Virus record (IMG/VR): IMGVR_UViG_3300003323_000915
Coordinates: 1-64,000 of that record
Direction: 5' to 3' (one strand)
DNA: 64,000 nucleotides
Source: a virus
Under the pieces are notes generated by a model. The model ran no database searches. It saw nothing but the letters and a program-made list of their open reading frames with translations, and was not told the origin of the DNA. Both the position numbers and the translations under genes were made by a program. Positions within the stretch are counted from its first letter, which is position 1; every line of letters starts with the position of its first letter. Shown one piece after another: positions 41,930-50,656 of the stretch.

Positions 41930-41952
41930 ATTAACAAATTTTACTATTTTTA
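41930..41952 (+). promoter_or_regulatory. Operator-like palindrome and -7 box in a divergent gap
   Basis: ATTAACAAATTTTACT (41930-41945) matches AGTAACAAATGTTACT at 14 of 16 positions, and TATTTTTA (41945-41952) starts at its last base, the same geometry as at 33210-33232. The plus-strand ATG is at 41961. It could control both diverging genes. Confidence 0.45.
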
Positions 41953-41960
41953 CGAGACTT

Positions 41961-42203
41961 ATGGCAAAGACTAAAGCGAGCAAGCAACCTCAAATTATAT
42001 CACTCCGGTACCTTTGTGAAAAGGCGGATGTAAAACACTACAAGGTTTACAACAATCTTCGCGGTGAATACTCATCCCTTTCCCATGATGAGAAAGCGAA
42101 GCTTGCAAATACTTTATTCGATGAGGTGACTCCATTTTTGAATGGTCTCGGTTATTACATCACCATTGCCAGGATCAAAGATCCAGTTCCAAAGCAGAAG
42201 TAG
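41961..42203 (+). CDS. Small DNA-binding-like protein
   Basis: 80 residues, basic: SLRYLCEKADVKHYKVYNNL resembles the start of a short helix-turn-helix, followed by a helix (LSHDEKAKLANTLFDEVTPF). Expressed divergently from the neighbouring operon and preceded by the operator-like palindrome, so a regulatory role is possible. Its end overlaps the convergent gene by 29 bases. Confidence 0.55.
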   Translation: MAKTKASKQPQIISLRYLCEKADVKHYKVYNNLRGEYSSLSHDEKAKLANTLFDEVTPFLNGLGYYITIARIKDPVPKQK

Positions 42204-42717
42204 TCTCATCCTCCATAAACGAATCCTCCTCTTTCTTTTTCTTCTTGTCTTTTTTCAGGATCGGCTTGTGCTGATTGATTTGCTCTATCGACATTTCCTT
42301 TGTGTATTGCGAAAACTCTTCGCCTTCGATAGTAACGCCGACCATCAATGAATCTTCCGGATACGGGATAACGAACACCTGCGTCTCTTCTTCCTTATAA
42401 CCCTGCTCAATCTGCATATCGGCGAACTTCCGATTTGCTTTCAGAACTTTAAGTCCTTTTGTTGGCGGAATGGTGATATCAAACGGAGCCTCAACATCAG
42501 GAGTTCCGCCATTTAAAACCTCCATGAATTTTTCTTTTATGTTTTCCAGGCGATCGATAGCGCGCGAGGCAAGTGAGGATTGTTTTTCAAGTTCTTGGAC
42601 TTGCTCCTCTTCAAGTTCAATCTTTTCAGTGTGAATGATAGTCTCAGCAGCATTATCCTGAATCCATTTTGCAAGATTCTCCGGAGTAAATGTTTGTGGT
42701 AAGCAGCGGTGTAGCAT
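42175..42717 (-). CDS. Protein of unknown function with coiled coil and acidic tail
   Basis: 180 residues from ATG 42717 (MLHRCLPQTFTPENLAKWIQ). A coiled coil with EKIELEEEQVQELEKQSSLA covers about 35-75. A compact middle part (GLKVLKANRKFADMQIEQGY, YPEDSLMVGVTIEGEEF) precedes a Lys-rich then acidic tail (FMEDETTSALELDL). An ATG at 42738 is in frame but lies inside the upstream gene. Confidence 0.55.
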   Translation of the reverse strand: MLHRCLPQTFTPENLAKWIQDNAAETIIHTEKIELEEEQVQELEKQSSLASRAIDRLENIKEKFMEVLNGGTPDVEAPFDITIPPTKGLKVLKANRKFADMQIEQGYKEEETQVFVIPYPEDSLMVGVTIEGEEFSQYTKEMSIEQINQHKPILKKDKKKKKEEDSFMEDETTSALELDL

Positions 42718-42721
42718 AGGT

Positions 42722-42931
42722 TTAATTGTTTTGTTCAAGTTCTTTTAAAATTCCATCAACCTCTGCGAACTCTTTCTTAAGGAGATTCCGCAGGCATTGA
42801 ATTTCTTTCTTTGTTGAATTGCCGCGATAGCCGTTCATTAAGTGGTATATCTTCGTGTACACCGTCGATCCTTTCCCGTTGAATGAGCTTTCAAGTTCGT
42901 TTTGAAGGTGCTTTATATTGAATAATCCCAT
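42722..42931 (-). CDS. Small helical protein
   Basis: 69 residues: LFNIKHLQNELESSFNGKGS and KKEIQCLRNLLKKEFAEVDG. First of a two-gene minus-strand operon, diverging from recT. The gap 42932-43111 is AT-rich, with GACAG-AAG-CTGTC at 43063-43075 and one DnaA-box-like GTATCCACA at 43048-43056. Confidence 0.55.
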   Translation of the reverse strand: MGLFNIKHLQNELESSFNGKGSTVYTKIYHLMNGYRGNSTKKEIQCLRNLLKKEFAEVDGILKELEQNN

Positions 42932-43111
42932 GTCTGTCGTTTGATGTCACAATTATAGGAATAAAAAGATTATCAAAAAAATTCCTGAAAGAATTTTCAA
43001 AATATTTTACGAAAAATTTTGTGAATCGAAATATTCTGTTTTGCTTTGTATCCACATTAATCGACAGAAGCTGTCAGAAACTAACTGTTACTTTTATGAA
43101 AAAATAAAATT

Positions 43112-43957
43112 ATGAGCCAATTAGCAGCATTTGATCAAAAACTCGCTCAGGCGAAAAACATTAAAGAAGTATTACAGATTCCTGAAGTGAAGGAACGCGC
43201 GATAAAGAACTACCAAGCGACAACAGGCAGGACCGACGGAGAGAACAGATATGAACAAGAGCGCTTCGCGTATCTTCAATTGATCGTCGACAAGCCGGAT
43301 CTTGCAAAAGTTGATAAGTTCTACCACTTCGGCGCAATTGTGTATGCATTGACTACCGGCCTTTCATTCCGGGATAACAAACTGTATGTCATTCCAAACG
43401 GGAACGGATTAAAGATCCAGTCATCACCAGCCGGTAAAAGAGAAATGCTTGAGATGATGCCTAACGTCAAGAGCGCTCCGCAAGCGGTGCTTGTCATGAA
43501 GGGCGACTTGTTTGTACACGACAAGGCTAATCACAAAGTGATAAAGCACGAAACAACAGAGAAGTCATCCGAAAGTATGAAGCTTGAAAATATCCGAGCT
43601 GCATATCAGCGCATCAATTACAAGGACGGATCATACATCGACACAGTGGTGTACTATGATGATCTGGTAAAAGCAAAATCAAAAAGCAAAGCAAAGTCTG
43701 ATCAGTCATTCTGGAACGAGTGGCCTGGGCAGGCATGCGAGAAGGTTGCTACCAACAGAGCATTCAGGTTGTATCACAAATATCCAGATAACGTTGTACT
43801 AATCGGGAACATGGAATCAACTGGCGAGGATGAATCGACTGAGTATGCTCAAGTGATTGATGAGCCTGTTAATAAAGGACAGACAAGAACAGAGCAAGTC
43901 GATGAGTCTACCGGCGAAATAACACAGTCTTCAGAAGACCAAGAATCATTCATGTAA
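43112..43957 (+). CDS. recT: RecT-family single-strand annealing protein
   Basis: 281 residues. FYHFGAIVYALTTGLSFRDN, YVIPNGNGLKIQSSPAGKRE and then FWNEWPGQACEKVATNRAFR with YHKYPDNV are RecT-family features (early strand, GYKG-like region, conserved W..ACxKxAxxRAxR). The C-terminal 40 residues are acidic and disordered. It anneals complementary strands in phage recombination with the RecE-like nuclease at 47020. First gene of the plus-strand middle operon. Confidence 0.8.
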   Translation: MSQLAAFDQKLAQAKNIKEVLQIPEVKERAIKNYQATTGRTDGENRYEQERFAYLQLIVDKPDLAKVDKFYHFGAIVYALTTGLSFRDNKLYVIPNGNGLKIQSSPAGKREMLEMMPNVKSAPQAVLVMKGDLFVHDKANHKVIKHETTEKSSESMKLENIRAAYQRINYKDGSYIDTVVYYDDLVKAKSKSKAKSDQSFWNEWPGQACEKVATNRAFRLYHKYPDNVVLIGNMESTGEDESTEYAQVIDEPVNKGQTRTEQVDESTGEITQSSEDQESFM

Positions 43958-44142
43958 TGGAAGAGTTCATCAACCTTGTCCTTCAGATGCGTAACGCGCA
44001 GAAAGAATATTTCTTGGCACGTAAGAAAAAAGACGACCGCAAGTCAGCAATTGCTCTCGTCGACAGTAAGAGCTTTGAGCGACAGGTTGATGACTTCATC
44101 GAGAAGTACAAATCGGACAAAAGACAAGCTAAACTTTTTTGA
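43957..44142 (+). CDS. Small helical protein
   Basis: 61 residues, charged and helical (LVLQMRNAQKEYFLARKKKD, FERQVDDFIEKYKSDKR). The ATG shares one base with the recT stop. A possible accessory of recombination; unknown. Confidence 0.6.
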   Translation: MEEFINLVLQMRNAQKEYFLARKKKDDRKSAIALVDSKSFERQVDDFIEKYKSDKRQAKLF

Positions 44143-44143
44143 T

Positions 44144-44356
44144 ATGCACTTCGAAAACGCATCCAAGGAGTCATGGGTATTATGGCAAAACTCAATGGAT
44201 AATGAAGACGAGATGCCAGGAGAGCCAGCACTTCTTATTGAGAAATACAACGATATTATATCGATTCGTCAGGAAGACCGCTACATCAACATTAATCTCG
44301 AAATGATCGATGAATTGTGTAAGCGATTGAAGCAGATCAACAAAGGTTCGTTATAA
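44144..44356 (+). CDS. Small protein of unknown function
   Basis: 70 residues from ATG 44144: MHFENASKESWVLWQNSMDN then DIISIRQEDRYININLEMID. One-base gap from the previous gene. Unknown function. Confidence 0.6.
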   Translation: MHFENASKESWVLWQNSMDNEDEMPGEPALLIEKYNDIISIRQEDRYININLEMIDELCKRLKQINKGSL

Positions 44357-44390
44357 CCTACAGAGAGGCGTTACTTAAACTTTATAACTC

Positions 44391-44801
44391 ATGAACATTC
44401 ATGATAAGATAAAAGCTGGCGACGATGGTAAATGGCATGTCAGATTTGAACACACTACTATAGATAAGAATGAACGCAATTTTGGCACAGGTACTACAAT
44501 ATTTTGGCAAACATACCAAAGTGGTTGGGATGCTGTTGAAGGGCTGATTAAATATTGCACAGATAAAGACATTCATTTTTCTGATTTCGACCGCGAAGCT
44601 TGGTCTAGATACTACTCAGATTATGACAAGTTATTAAGCAGGCAGTCAACAATGCAGGAGATGTTGCACGCATTGAAGGATTGCTATATGACGATGTACG
44701 GCGGTAACTCTATAAATATCGAAGACGCTATTCGTAGAGCCAAACATGCAGATGATTTTGAGAACAGGATTATTTCAGTGATTAAAAAAGCAACAGAATG
44801 A
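44391..44801 (+). CDS. Protein of unknown function
   Basis: 136 residues. N-terminal strands (KWHVRFEHTTIDKNERNFGT) and a helical C-terminal half (MQEMLHALKDCYMTMYGGNS, IRRAKHADDFENRIISVIKK). No family recognised. Confidence 0.55.
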   Translation: MNIHDKIKAGDDGKWHVRFEHTTIDKNERNFGTGTTIFWQTYQSGWDAVEGLIKYCTDKDIHFSDFDREAWSRYYSDYDKLLSRQSTMQEMLHALKDCYMTMYGGNSINIEDAIRRAKHADDFENRIISVIKKATE

Positions 44802-44826
44802 CCACCACAGACGAATAATACAAAAC

Positions 44827-45087
44827 ATGACAAACAAAAAATATTTTAAGATCGCATTTACCATTATCCTGACATTTTCAGCGATAATTATGATGTCATT
44901 TGTTGCTGATAGCATGCATGAATTTCTTGGAGACTGGCATTGTAATGGTGCGGGATGTCATTCTGGATCTGGCGCGCATGATGCAACGTGGCATTGGGGA
45001 TGGCGGCACTGGATGTTTTTTACATGTGGCTTTTGCCTCTTTATTTTAAATGTTGTTCGTGTTATAATAATTGCAGACGAAAAATGA
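44827..45087 (+). CDS. Two-span membrane protein with His/Cys-rich loop
   Basis: 86 residues. Span 1 about 9-27 (AFTIILTFSAIIMMSFVA); a loop with DWHCNGAGCHSGSGAHDATW rich in His and Cys; span 2 about 62-80. The loop could bind metal or haem-like ligands, though only one CxxxxC spacing is seen. Stop overlaps the KTSC gene start. Confidence 0.6.
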   Translation: MTNKKYFKIAFTIILTFSAIIMMSFVADSMHEFLGDWHCNGAGCHSGSGAHDATWHWGWRHWMFFTCGFCLFILNVVRVIIIADEK

Positions 45088-45302
45088 TCAACAAAAAATT
45101 CACCGACAGCACCACTGTACGAGAAGCTTGGTATTACCCTGAGAACAAAGAACTCATTGTTGAGTTCACAACAGGGAAGCGTTACAGCTACGCTGGCGTG
45201 CCTGAAGAAATCTGGAACGGATTTATTTCGGCCGCATCCGCTGGAGTTTACCTATCAAATAAAGTTAAAGGTCAGTATCCGTATAAACTTGTAACAGAAT
45301 GA
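45084..45302 (+). CDS. KTSC-domain protein
   Basis: 72 residues from ATG 45084. STTVREAWYYPENKELIVEF then TGKRYSYAGVPEEIWNGF match the KTSC domain (S-I-xxxxYd...L-V-x-F-x-x-G-x-x-Y-x-Y-x-x-V-P). The domain is often found near RecT or lysyl-tRNA synthetase proteins; role unknown. Confidence 0.85.
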   Translation: MINKKFTDSTTVREAWYYPENKELIVEFTTGKRYSYAGVPEEIWNGFISAASAGVYLSNKVKGQYPYKLVTE

Positions 45303-45586
45303 TGAGCGATCAACAGGCAGCTGCGATGGAGTTCATTAAGCCAGGCTCTAGTGTGCCCTTTGAGATCAAGATGGATATATTCGCAAAAATATGCAATGAT
45401 ACTAAACGAGCAAGCTTTTACATTACCAAAAATGTAAGAACTCGCAAGTGGAGAATCCATTTAAGCGGCATCCATAAGGATTTTATAGGAACTGACCTTG
45501 TAGCATTGCTTGATGAAGCTGGTCAGTATGTTGTTGATAACACAAAAGAATCAGAATCACATAATATTTTAATGCCACAAAAATGA
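45299..45586 (+). CDS. Small protein of unknown function
   Basis: 95 residues; a second ATG follows directly (45302). Contains MEFIKPGSSVPFEIKMDIFA and RKWRIHLSGIHKDFIGTDLV. Overlaps both neighbours by ATGA. Unknown. Confidence 0.55.
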   Translation: MMSDQQAAAMEFIKPGSSVPFEIKMDIFAKICNDTKRASFYITKNVRTRKWRIHLSGIHKDFIGTDLVALLDEAGQYVVDNTKESESHNILMPQK

Positions 45587-46806
45587 TCGAAGAAATAACT
45601 CTCCCCGTAAAACTCGAACCGATCCTGAAGCAAATCCAGGATAACGTTCCGTCCATGATCAAAGGCCGCGACGCGGCAGTTGGCGCGATGGAGAAAATCG
45701 TTGATGTGAACGACGATAACATTGAAGAAGCAAATAAATTATTAATCCGGGTTGACGCCACGTATCAGAAGATATACAACATCCGAACAGGAATCACTAA
45801 GTCTTTCGATGATGCCAAGGAATTTCTAATGCAGTTCGAAAAAGATCTTAGTAAGGATAGCAAGTCGAATCATGTACACCGAATCAGGTCTCTTATCGGT
45901 GCACATAATCAGAAAAAAATCGACGAAAATAAGCGCGTTCAGGAGCAAGCACGCATCCAGAAGGGAAAAGAAAACTATAAAGCGGAAATTATCGCTCGGA
46001 TAAAGAAAAATCTCGCCGACATGGTCATCGAGCGCGTGCGAAAAGTACAGGATGGCAGCCGGGATTACTTCAACGCATGCACACTTGATGATTTTGATAA
46101 GCGTGCGCAGGTTTTTAAGAGCAATCAGCCAAAATTGAAGACTGAAGAGTGGTCAAAATGCTTCATGACTGAGATAAACAAGTCTTTGATCACTGATGAA
46201 GCGTACGCTGAGCTTTGTCTTGAGCTTCAAAAAGAAGAGACGTACGAAAAATGGAATGAAACTGTGATCACAGCCATCATGCCGAAAATAAACGAGTGGA
46301 TCGGGCGAATTCCGGAACTTAAAGACAAGCTTATTGCACTGAAAAACGCTTCCGATGAAGAAGCGAAGAAGAAATTACTTGCAGAACAGGAGACGAAGGC
46401 AAAAAAAGAAGATGAAGAACGTCAGCTTGAGCTCAACGAGATGAAAAAATTGAGCGACGAACAAATTGAGCGCGACAAAGAGGTTGAAAAGCTACAAAAC
46501 GACTTCCGTGAGCAAGCTGTGACGCAAAAACTGGAAGATGCCGGTCCGGTGAAGCTGCTTTTGAAGTTTAAAGACGAAAAACCAGTGAAGGCGATCACTG
46601 AAATGGTGTATCACTGCTTCATGAACGAAAAATTCCCACCGATACAGAAAAAGAACAAGGCCGGCGAGCTTCAATTTGACGAGCACGGATTCCCGATTTA
46701 CGTGGACTGGGTTGATACGCTTGTGAAGTTTTTTGTGAAGTATTGTGACACTGGAATCAACGGAATTGAGCTTAAGGAAGTGTCACGTGTAATCGTTCGA
46801 AAATGA
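45583..46806 (+). CDS. Coiled-coil protein of the recombination operon
   Basis: 407 residues. Charged helical region about 85-300 (QKKIDENKRVQEQARIQKGK, EEAKKKLLAEQETKAKKEDE), with a compact C-terminal domain (AITEMVYHCFMNEKFPPIQK, FFVKYCDTGINGIELKEVSR). Located between recT and the recE-like nuclease, it resembles DUF1351-like accessory proteins of recombination operons in layout. A nuclease motif is not visible. Confidence 0.5.
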   Translation: MIEEITLPVKLEPILKQIQDNVPSMIKGRDAAVGAMEKIVDVNDDNIEEANKLLIRVDATYQKIYNIRTGITKSFDDAKEFLMQFEKDLSKDSKSNHVHRIRSLIGAHNQKKIDENKRVQEQARIQKGKENYKAEIIARIKKNLADMVIERVRKVQDGSRDYFNACTLDDFDKRAQVFKSNQPKLKTEEWSKCFMTEINKSLITDEAYAELCLELQKEETYEKWNETVITAIMPKINEWIGRIPELKDKLIALKNASDEEAKKKLLAEQETKAKKEDEERQLELNEMKKLSDEQIERDKEVEKLQNDFREQAVTQKLEDAGPVKLLLKFKDEKPVKAITEMVYHCFMNEKFPPIQKKNKAGELQFDEHGFPIYVDWVDTLVKFFVKYCDTGINGIELKEVSRVIVRK

Positions 46807-47018
46807 TAACCAATGACACCACGGAACTTATCGACACTCATAGATATGAATTGGAATATGTATACGATAAGGATGTATGGACCGTACCTGTTGTACTAAC
46901 CACTGAAAGAAGAGAAAAGATGTTAAATGACAATTCAATAAGCAGGGTTAGGTTTACCCCTATTTTGAGGTATGACGGACTTTTAAGTTTTACGTTTAAT
47001 CACGCTGATTTAGTGTAA
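46803..47018 (+). CDS. Small protein of unknown function
   Basis: 71 residues: THRYELEYVYDKDVWTVPVV, then VRFTPILRYDGLLSFTFNHA. Beta-rich. Overlaps the coiled-coil gene and ends one base before the RecE-like gene. Confidence 0.55.
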   Translation: MITNDTTELIDTHRYELEYVYDKDVWTVPVVLTTERREKMLNDNSISRVRFTPILRYDGLLSFTFNHADLV

Positions 47019-47019
47019 A

Positions 47020-47616
47020 ATGACCTACTTCGATCATCAATACGTATCCAACTCCGATCTTAAGGCTATCATCCACAAGACAGAACAGGTACGTGCTGAG
47101 CCGGAGAATTTGAAGGATATTTTTGAAGCCGGAACGCTAAATCACCACGCGCTTCTTGAGCCACATAAGGCAGACAAAACTCACATTGGATATGTGACGG
47201 CAAAGCGAATGGCAGATACGGTTTTGCGAGATGAGATGTGCCGAAAGCTGATAATGATGCCCGACTTTCGTAGAGAGCACGAATGGTACAAGAAAGATAT
47301 TTTCGGTTTAGAAGGAGCCAGGTGTAAGACAGATGGAGATAGCAGAATGATGTCTACCATCTTCGAGTACAAGGGGCTTTCAATCACAACCGAAAATGGA
47401 TTTGACAGCGCGATTGAAAATCATGACTACGACCAGTCGGCGTTTTTTTACTTGAACGTTGTAGGATATAAAAATTACCTCATAGTAGGGGTATCTAAGA
47501 AGTCTCCTGATAAATTATTCAAGAGACTCATCGATCGTGATCATCGATGGTATTCATCCGGCGGAATAAAGACCGAGAAGGCGATTAAAGCTTGGAAAAA
47601 TTTTGGATTTGTTTAA
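47020..47616 (+). CDS. RecE-like PD-(D/E)xK exonuclease
   Basis: 198 residues. YVSNSDLKAIIHKTEQ and FEAGTLNHHALLEPHK are the opening of the exonuclease VIII/DUF3799 type; D105 in CKTDGDSRM and E117-x-K119 in IFEYKG form the PD-(D/E)xK core. It would resect double-strand ends to feed RecT, a standard phage pairing. Some 150 residues shorter than many RecE domains but the motifs are all there. Confidence 0.75.
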   Translation: MTYFDHQYVSNSDLKAIIHKTEQVRAEPENLKDIFEAGTLNHHALLEPHKADKTHIGYVTAKRMADTVLRDEMCRKLIMMPDFRREHEWYKKDIFGLEGARCKTDGDSRMMSTIFEYKGLSITTENGFDSAIENHDYDQSAFFYLNVVGYKNYLIVGVSKKSPDKLFKRLIDRDHRWYSSGGIKTEKAIKAWKNFGFV

Positions 47617-47628
47617 AAAATAAAAACT

Positions 47629-48027
47629 ATGAGTTTAGGAATTGGGGCAATGCTGCATTCACTTGGTGGAGGATCAGCACATTCACCAAATGAATACTAC
47701 GGAAAAGAAATCAGTGATATCAAAATGGATGATAAGTCTTTGTTTATTGACTTCACCAATTGTGTAAAGATAAGAATATTCGATGATGGACAATCGTGCT
47801 GCGAATCAAGATATATGAGAACTGATGACGATATGAGGTCATTGATTGGCAAGACGCTTGTTTCTATTGAAACTAAAGATGCGCCTGACATCGAGGATGA
47901 ATACGGAGTACACCAAGTAGTTTTTCTTGAAATAAGAACCAACGATGGATGGATTACAATATCAAACCACAATGAACATAATGGTTATTATGGTGGATTT
48001 GGACTTTCAATTGAAGAAATAAAATAA
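47629..48027 (+). CDS. DUF7448-type protein
   Basis: 132 residues. LIGKTLVSIETKDAPDIEDE then QVVFLEIRTNDGWITISNHN and EHNGYYGGF are typical of DUF7448, a small domain of phage and bacterial proteins with unknown function. The N-terminus is Gly/Ser-rich. Confidence 0.75.
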   Translation: MSLGIGAMLHSLGGGSAHSPNEYYGKEISDIKMDDKSLFIDFTNCVKIRIFDDGQSCCESRYMRTDDDMRSLIGKTLVSIETKDAPDIEDEYGVHQVVFLEIRTNDGWITISNHNEHNGYYGGFGLSIEEIK

Positions 48028-48032
48028 AAAAT

Positions 48033-48311
48033 ATGATAACACTGAAAATTGATGTAATGAAGATTGACAAGACCAAGCTGTTCGAAGGAAAGAATGGCGC
48101 AAAGTACCTTGATCTTGTTATAATGGATAGTAAGAATGACAAATACGGTAACGACTACATGGTTGTTCAGGCTGTCAGTAAAGAAGACCAGGAGAAAGGT
48201 GTAAGAGGAAACATTCTTGGCAACGGCAAAAATGTTGGGACGAAGTCAAGCGGACAATCGTCAGAACAATCATCAAGCAGTAGTTCAAACATTGATGAAT
48301 TGCCATTCTGA
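48033..48311 (+). CDS. SSB-like single-stranded DNA-binding protein
   Basis: 92 residues. KYLDLVIMDSKNDKYGNDYM is OB-fold-like; a Ser/Gly-rich linker leads to the acidic end NIDELPF, close to the SSB C-terminal tip (DDDIPF). Only about half the OB fold length of typical SSB, so a minimal type. It would protect ssDNA in the RecE/RecT pathway. Confidence 0.65.
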   Translation: MITLKIDVMKIDKTKLFEGKNGAKYLDLVIMDSKNDKYGNDYMVVQAVSKEDQEKGVRGNILGNGKNVGTKSSGQSSEQSSSSSSNIDELPF

Positions 48312-48314
48312 CCT

Positions 48315-48734
48315 ATGACAGTATTCTGCGCAGGAACATTCGATTTACTTCATGTCGGACACATCAATCTGCTTTTGTTCTGCCGGCAACAAGCCGGGCA
48401 CAACGGAAAAGTGATTATGTCGATCGATTCGGACAAGAAAATAAAAAAAGACAAAGGTGATGATCGTCCGATATTCAAGTACACTGACCGATTACTTGCG
48501 CTTGAGTCCATCAGATTAAATAATCTTCGTGTTGTTGATTTGGTGATTGAGCACCCAAGTAATGAATACTTGCTTGATTCAATCAAGCTATACAAACCGG
48601 ATGCTATAGTCGTTGGTGGAGATTACCAGGACAAAGAAGTGATCGGTAGTGGCGTATCAAAAGTTATTTACTATCCGCGAGATTACCGGTTCTCGTCCTC
48701 CGGAATCATTGAAGCAATAAAACGAAAACTATGA
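48315..48734 (+). CDS. HldE-type heptose 1-phosphate adenylyltransferase domain protein
   Basis: 139 residues. The nucleotidyltransferase motif GTFDLLHVGH occupies 7-16 (HxGH at 13-16). SIDSDKKIKKDKGDDRPI and DAIVVGGDYQDKEVIGS (near 96-112) match the C-terminal domain of HldE, which joins heptose 1-phosphate to AMP. The closely related glycerol-3-phosphate cytidylyltransferases are an alternative, but the VxGGDY and IxGS elements and the adjoining heptose kinase favour heptose. Stop overlaps the kinase start, so the two are coupled. Confidence 0.75.
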   Translation: MTVFCAGTFDLLHVGHINLLLFCRQQAGHNGKVIMSIDSDKKIKKDKGDDRPIFKYTDRLLALESIRLNNLRVVDLVIEHPSNEYLLDSIKLYKPDAIVVGGDYQDKEVIGSGVSKVIYYPRDYRFSSSGIIEAIKRKL

Positions 48735-49600
48735 TCTTCCAAGAACTACTCGAAAAAGCGCCGAAGTTGAAGATCGCCGTAATCGGTGATTACATTATCG
48801 ACAAATATATTTTCGGATCAGTTGACAGGATCAGCCCGGAGGCTCCCGTGCCCGTAGTTGTACCGAACAGGACATTCACTCGGCCTGGCGGTGCTGGTAA
48901 TGTTGTAAAAAATCTTCTCAACATCGGAGTCGATGCATATCTGTTTACCACCGGAGATCGGTTCCATGAACTTCCACGGGATGTCGTATTTTATCACCCA
49001 GGAGAATTTCCGAAAAAAACGCGAGTGATATCCGGCACGCATCACTTACTTAGGATGGACGAGGAATCTGTATTTGATGTGGTGTACGATGACGTGCTTT
49101 GGAAAGAAGATTTTGAGGTGATATTGAGATCACTCGATGCTGTTGTTTTTTCCGACTACCACAAAGGAGTAATCAACCCAACTGTGTCGAATACGATCAT
49201 AGCCATGTGCAACGAGAAGGGGATACCTGTGATTGTGGATGCTAAGAAAGATTTTGACAAGTACACGAATGCGACGATATTGAAATGCAATCAGAAGGAG
49301 GCACAGAATATCAATCCGATAATCGAGCGATCGAATCTGTGCCTAAATTATTTTGTGGTGACATGTGGCGAAAATGGCATTTCATGGTTTACCGACTCCG
49401 GTAATGGAGTTGATGGCATCCCGGTAGACATTGTTGACGTCTGTGGTGCCGGCGACACCGTGACAGCCATACTCGCAGCATCATACGCAGCTGGATTCAA
49501 TATCCAGAAATCAATTACACTCGCCAATATTGCTGCCGCTGAGACATGCAAGCATATTGGGGTATATCCGATAACGAAAGAAGACTTATTAAGATTATGA
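48731..49600 (+). CDS. HldE-type D-glycero-D-manno-heptose 7-phosphate kinase
   Basis: 289 residues, PfkB fold. VDRISPEAPVPVVVPNRTFT (about 31-50) is the diagnostic HldE substrate motif, followed by RPGGAGNVVKNLLNIGVDAY; the catalytic DVCGAGDTV has D242. It phosphorylates heptose 7-phosphate at C1. In most bacteria the kinase and adenylyltransferase are fused as HldE (kinase first); here they are separate genes in the reverse order. Together with GmhA (27323) only a phosphatase is missing from the ADP-heptose route. Confidence 0.85.
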   Translation: MIFQELLEKAPKLKIAVIGDYIIDKYIFGSVDRISPEAPVPVVVPNRTFTRPGGAGNVVKNLLNIGVDAYLFTTGDRFHELPRDVVFYHPGEFPKKTRVISGTHHLLRMDEESVFDVVYDDVLWKEDFEVILRSLDAVVFSDYHKGVINPTVSNTIIAMCNEKGIPVIVDAKKDFDKYTNATILKCNQKEAQNINPIIERSNLCLNYFVVTCGENGISWFTDSGNGVDGIPVDIVDVCGAGDTVTAILAASYAAGFNIQKSITLANIAAAETCKHIGVYPITKEDLLRL

Positions 49601-49716
49601 GCCATTACAGCATTTTCAAGGAAGGCGATCATGTTGAAGTTAATTCATGGCACACAAAAATTTATTTGAAAGGGATTCATGGCAAGTTTAACTCTGTAAG
49701 TTTTGAAAAGGTATGA
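49597..49716 (+). CDS. Very small protein
   Basis: 39 residues, MSHYSIFKEGDHVEVNSWHT then a short beta stretch. Both ends overlap neighbours as ATGA, which supports translation. Unknown function. Confidence 0.5.
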   Translation: MSHYSIFKEGDHVEVNSWHTKIYLKGIHGKFNSVSFEKV

Positions 49717-49925
49717 AATACACTCTTGTGACGCATCAATTTTCGCTTTTCGACTACAACGAAATGCGTCCAAAAGTGAAGGTGCCACTTAAGCGCATCA
49801 GTAAGGAACGCATGGAGCAGGCGATGATCGAGCATAAAAAAGGAAAAGACGGGAAACTTCTGAATGTGCTGCGCGACATAAACGATTCACTTGAACGATA
49901 CTGTAATAATAAAAATATAAAATGA
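49713..49925 (+). CDS. Small basic protein
   Basis: 70 residues: FSLFDYNEMRPKVKVPLKRI then a helical segment (RMEQAMIEHKKGKDGKLLNV). Overlaps both neighbours. Unknown function. Confidence 0.55.
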   Translation: MKYTLVTHQFSLFDYNEMRPKVKVPLKRISKERMEQAMIEHKKGKDGKLLNVLRDINDSLERYCNNKNIK

Positions 49926-50656
49926 AGATAACGAAGGCGCGAATAGTAAGTAAATCGGTAATTGAATTTGATCCAATATTTAAAGATGAATTTTCAATAC
50001 CTTTTGTTCCACAGGCGTATTTGCAAGGGAGCGGTATCTATAAAATAGTGAATATTTTTACAGGTGAGATCTATGTAGGTGCTACCAAGAATTTTTACAG
50101 GAGACTTATGTCCCACAAGAGTTCAATAGTATCAGGGCACACTAAAAGTAAAAAACTAACAGAGGCCGCTAAAAAATATGGCATACATAATTTCAATTTT
50201 GTAATTATAGAACACACAGAGTTGCGCAATCTGTCTGAACGTGAACAATTCTACATAGATTTATTAAAACCACAGTATAACGTAGCTGTGCCTGGAGCCA
50301 CTAAAAGTGAAGAAACAATAGAAAAGATCAGAAGATCTATTTCGGGCATCAAGCATCCGGCATGGAGAAATGAGATAAAAAGAATTGCGCAAACAGGGAT
50401 TAAGACATCACCACGATCTGAGATTGGAAAGATTAACATGTCCAACGCTCAGAAAAAATTGCATAGTAGCGGCTACAAAAGCCCAAGATCAAAAGCTGTA
50501 TTACAATATGATCAATCTGGAAATTTTATCCGAGAATACTATAGTGCGTCAGAAGCCGGTAGACATATTGGCGTTACTGGTGATGCGGTGACTGCGAATG
50601 CAACAGGCAGAAATAGGACATGTCAAGGGTTTGTATTTAAATACAAAATACAATGA
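49922..50656 (+). CDS. GIY-YIG homing endonuclease
   Basis: 244 residues. SGIYKIVNIFTGEIYVGATK (about 37-56) is the GIY-YIG core with YVG as the second motif, followed by NFYRRLMSHKSSI and a conserved E near RNLSEREQFYIDLLKPQYNV. The C-terminal part has NUMOD-type repeats (SKAVLQYDQSGNFIREYYSA). Free-standing homing endonucleases cleave DNA lacking themselves and spread by repair. It splits the heptose-gene region from the HAD phosphatase. Confidence 0.85.
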   Translation: MKITKARIVSKSVIEFDPIFKDEFSIPFVPQAYLQGSGIYKIVNIFTGEIYVGATKNFYRRLMSHKSSIVSGHTKSKKLTEAAKKYGIHNFNFVIIEHTELRNLSEREQFYIDLLKPQYNVAVPGATKSEETIEKIRRSISGIKHPAWRNEIKRIAQTGIKTSPRSEIGKINMSNAQKKLHSSGYKSPRSKAVLQYDQSGNFIREYYSASEAGRHIGVTGDAVTANATGRNRTCQGFVFKYKIQ

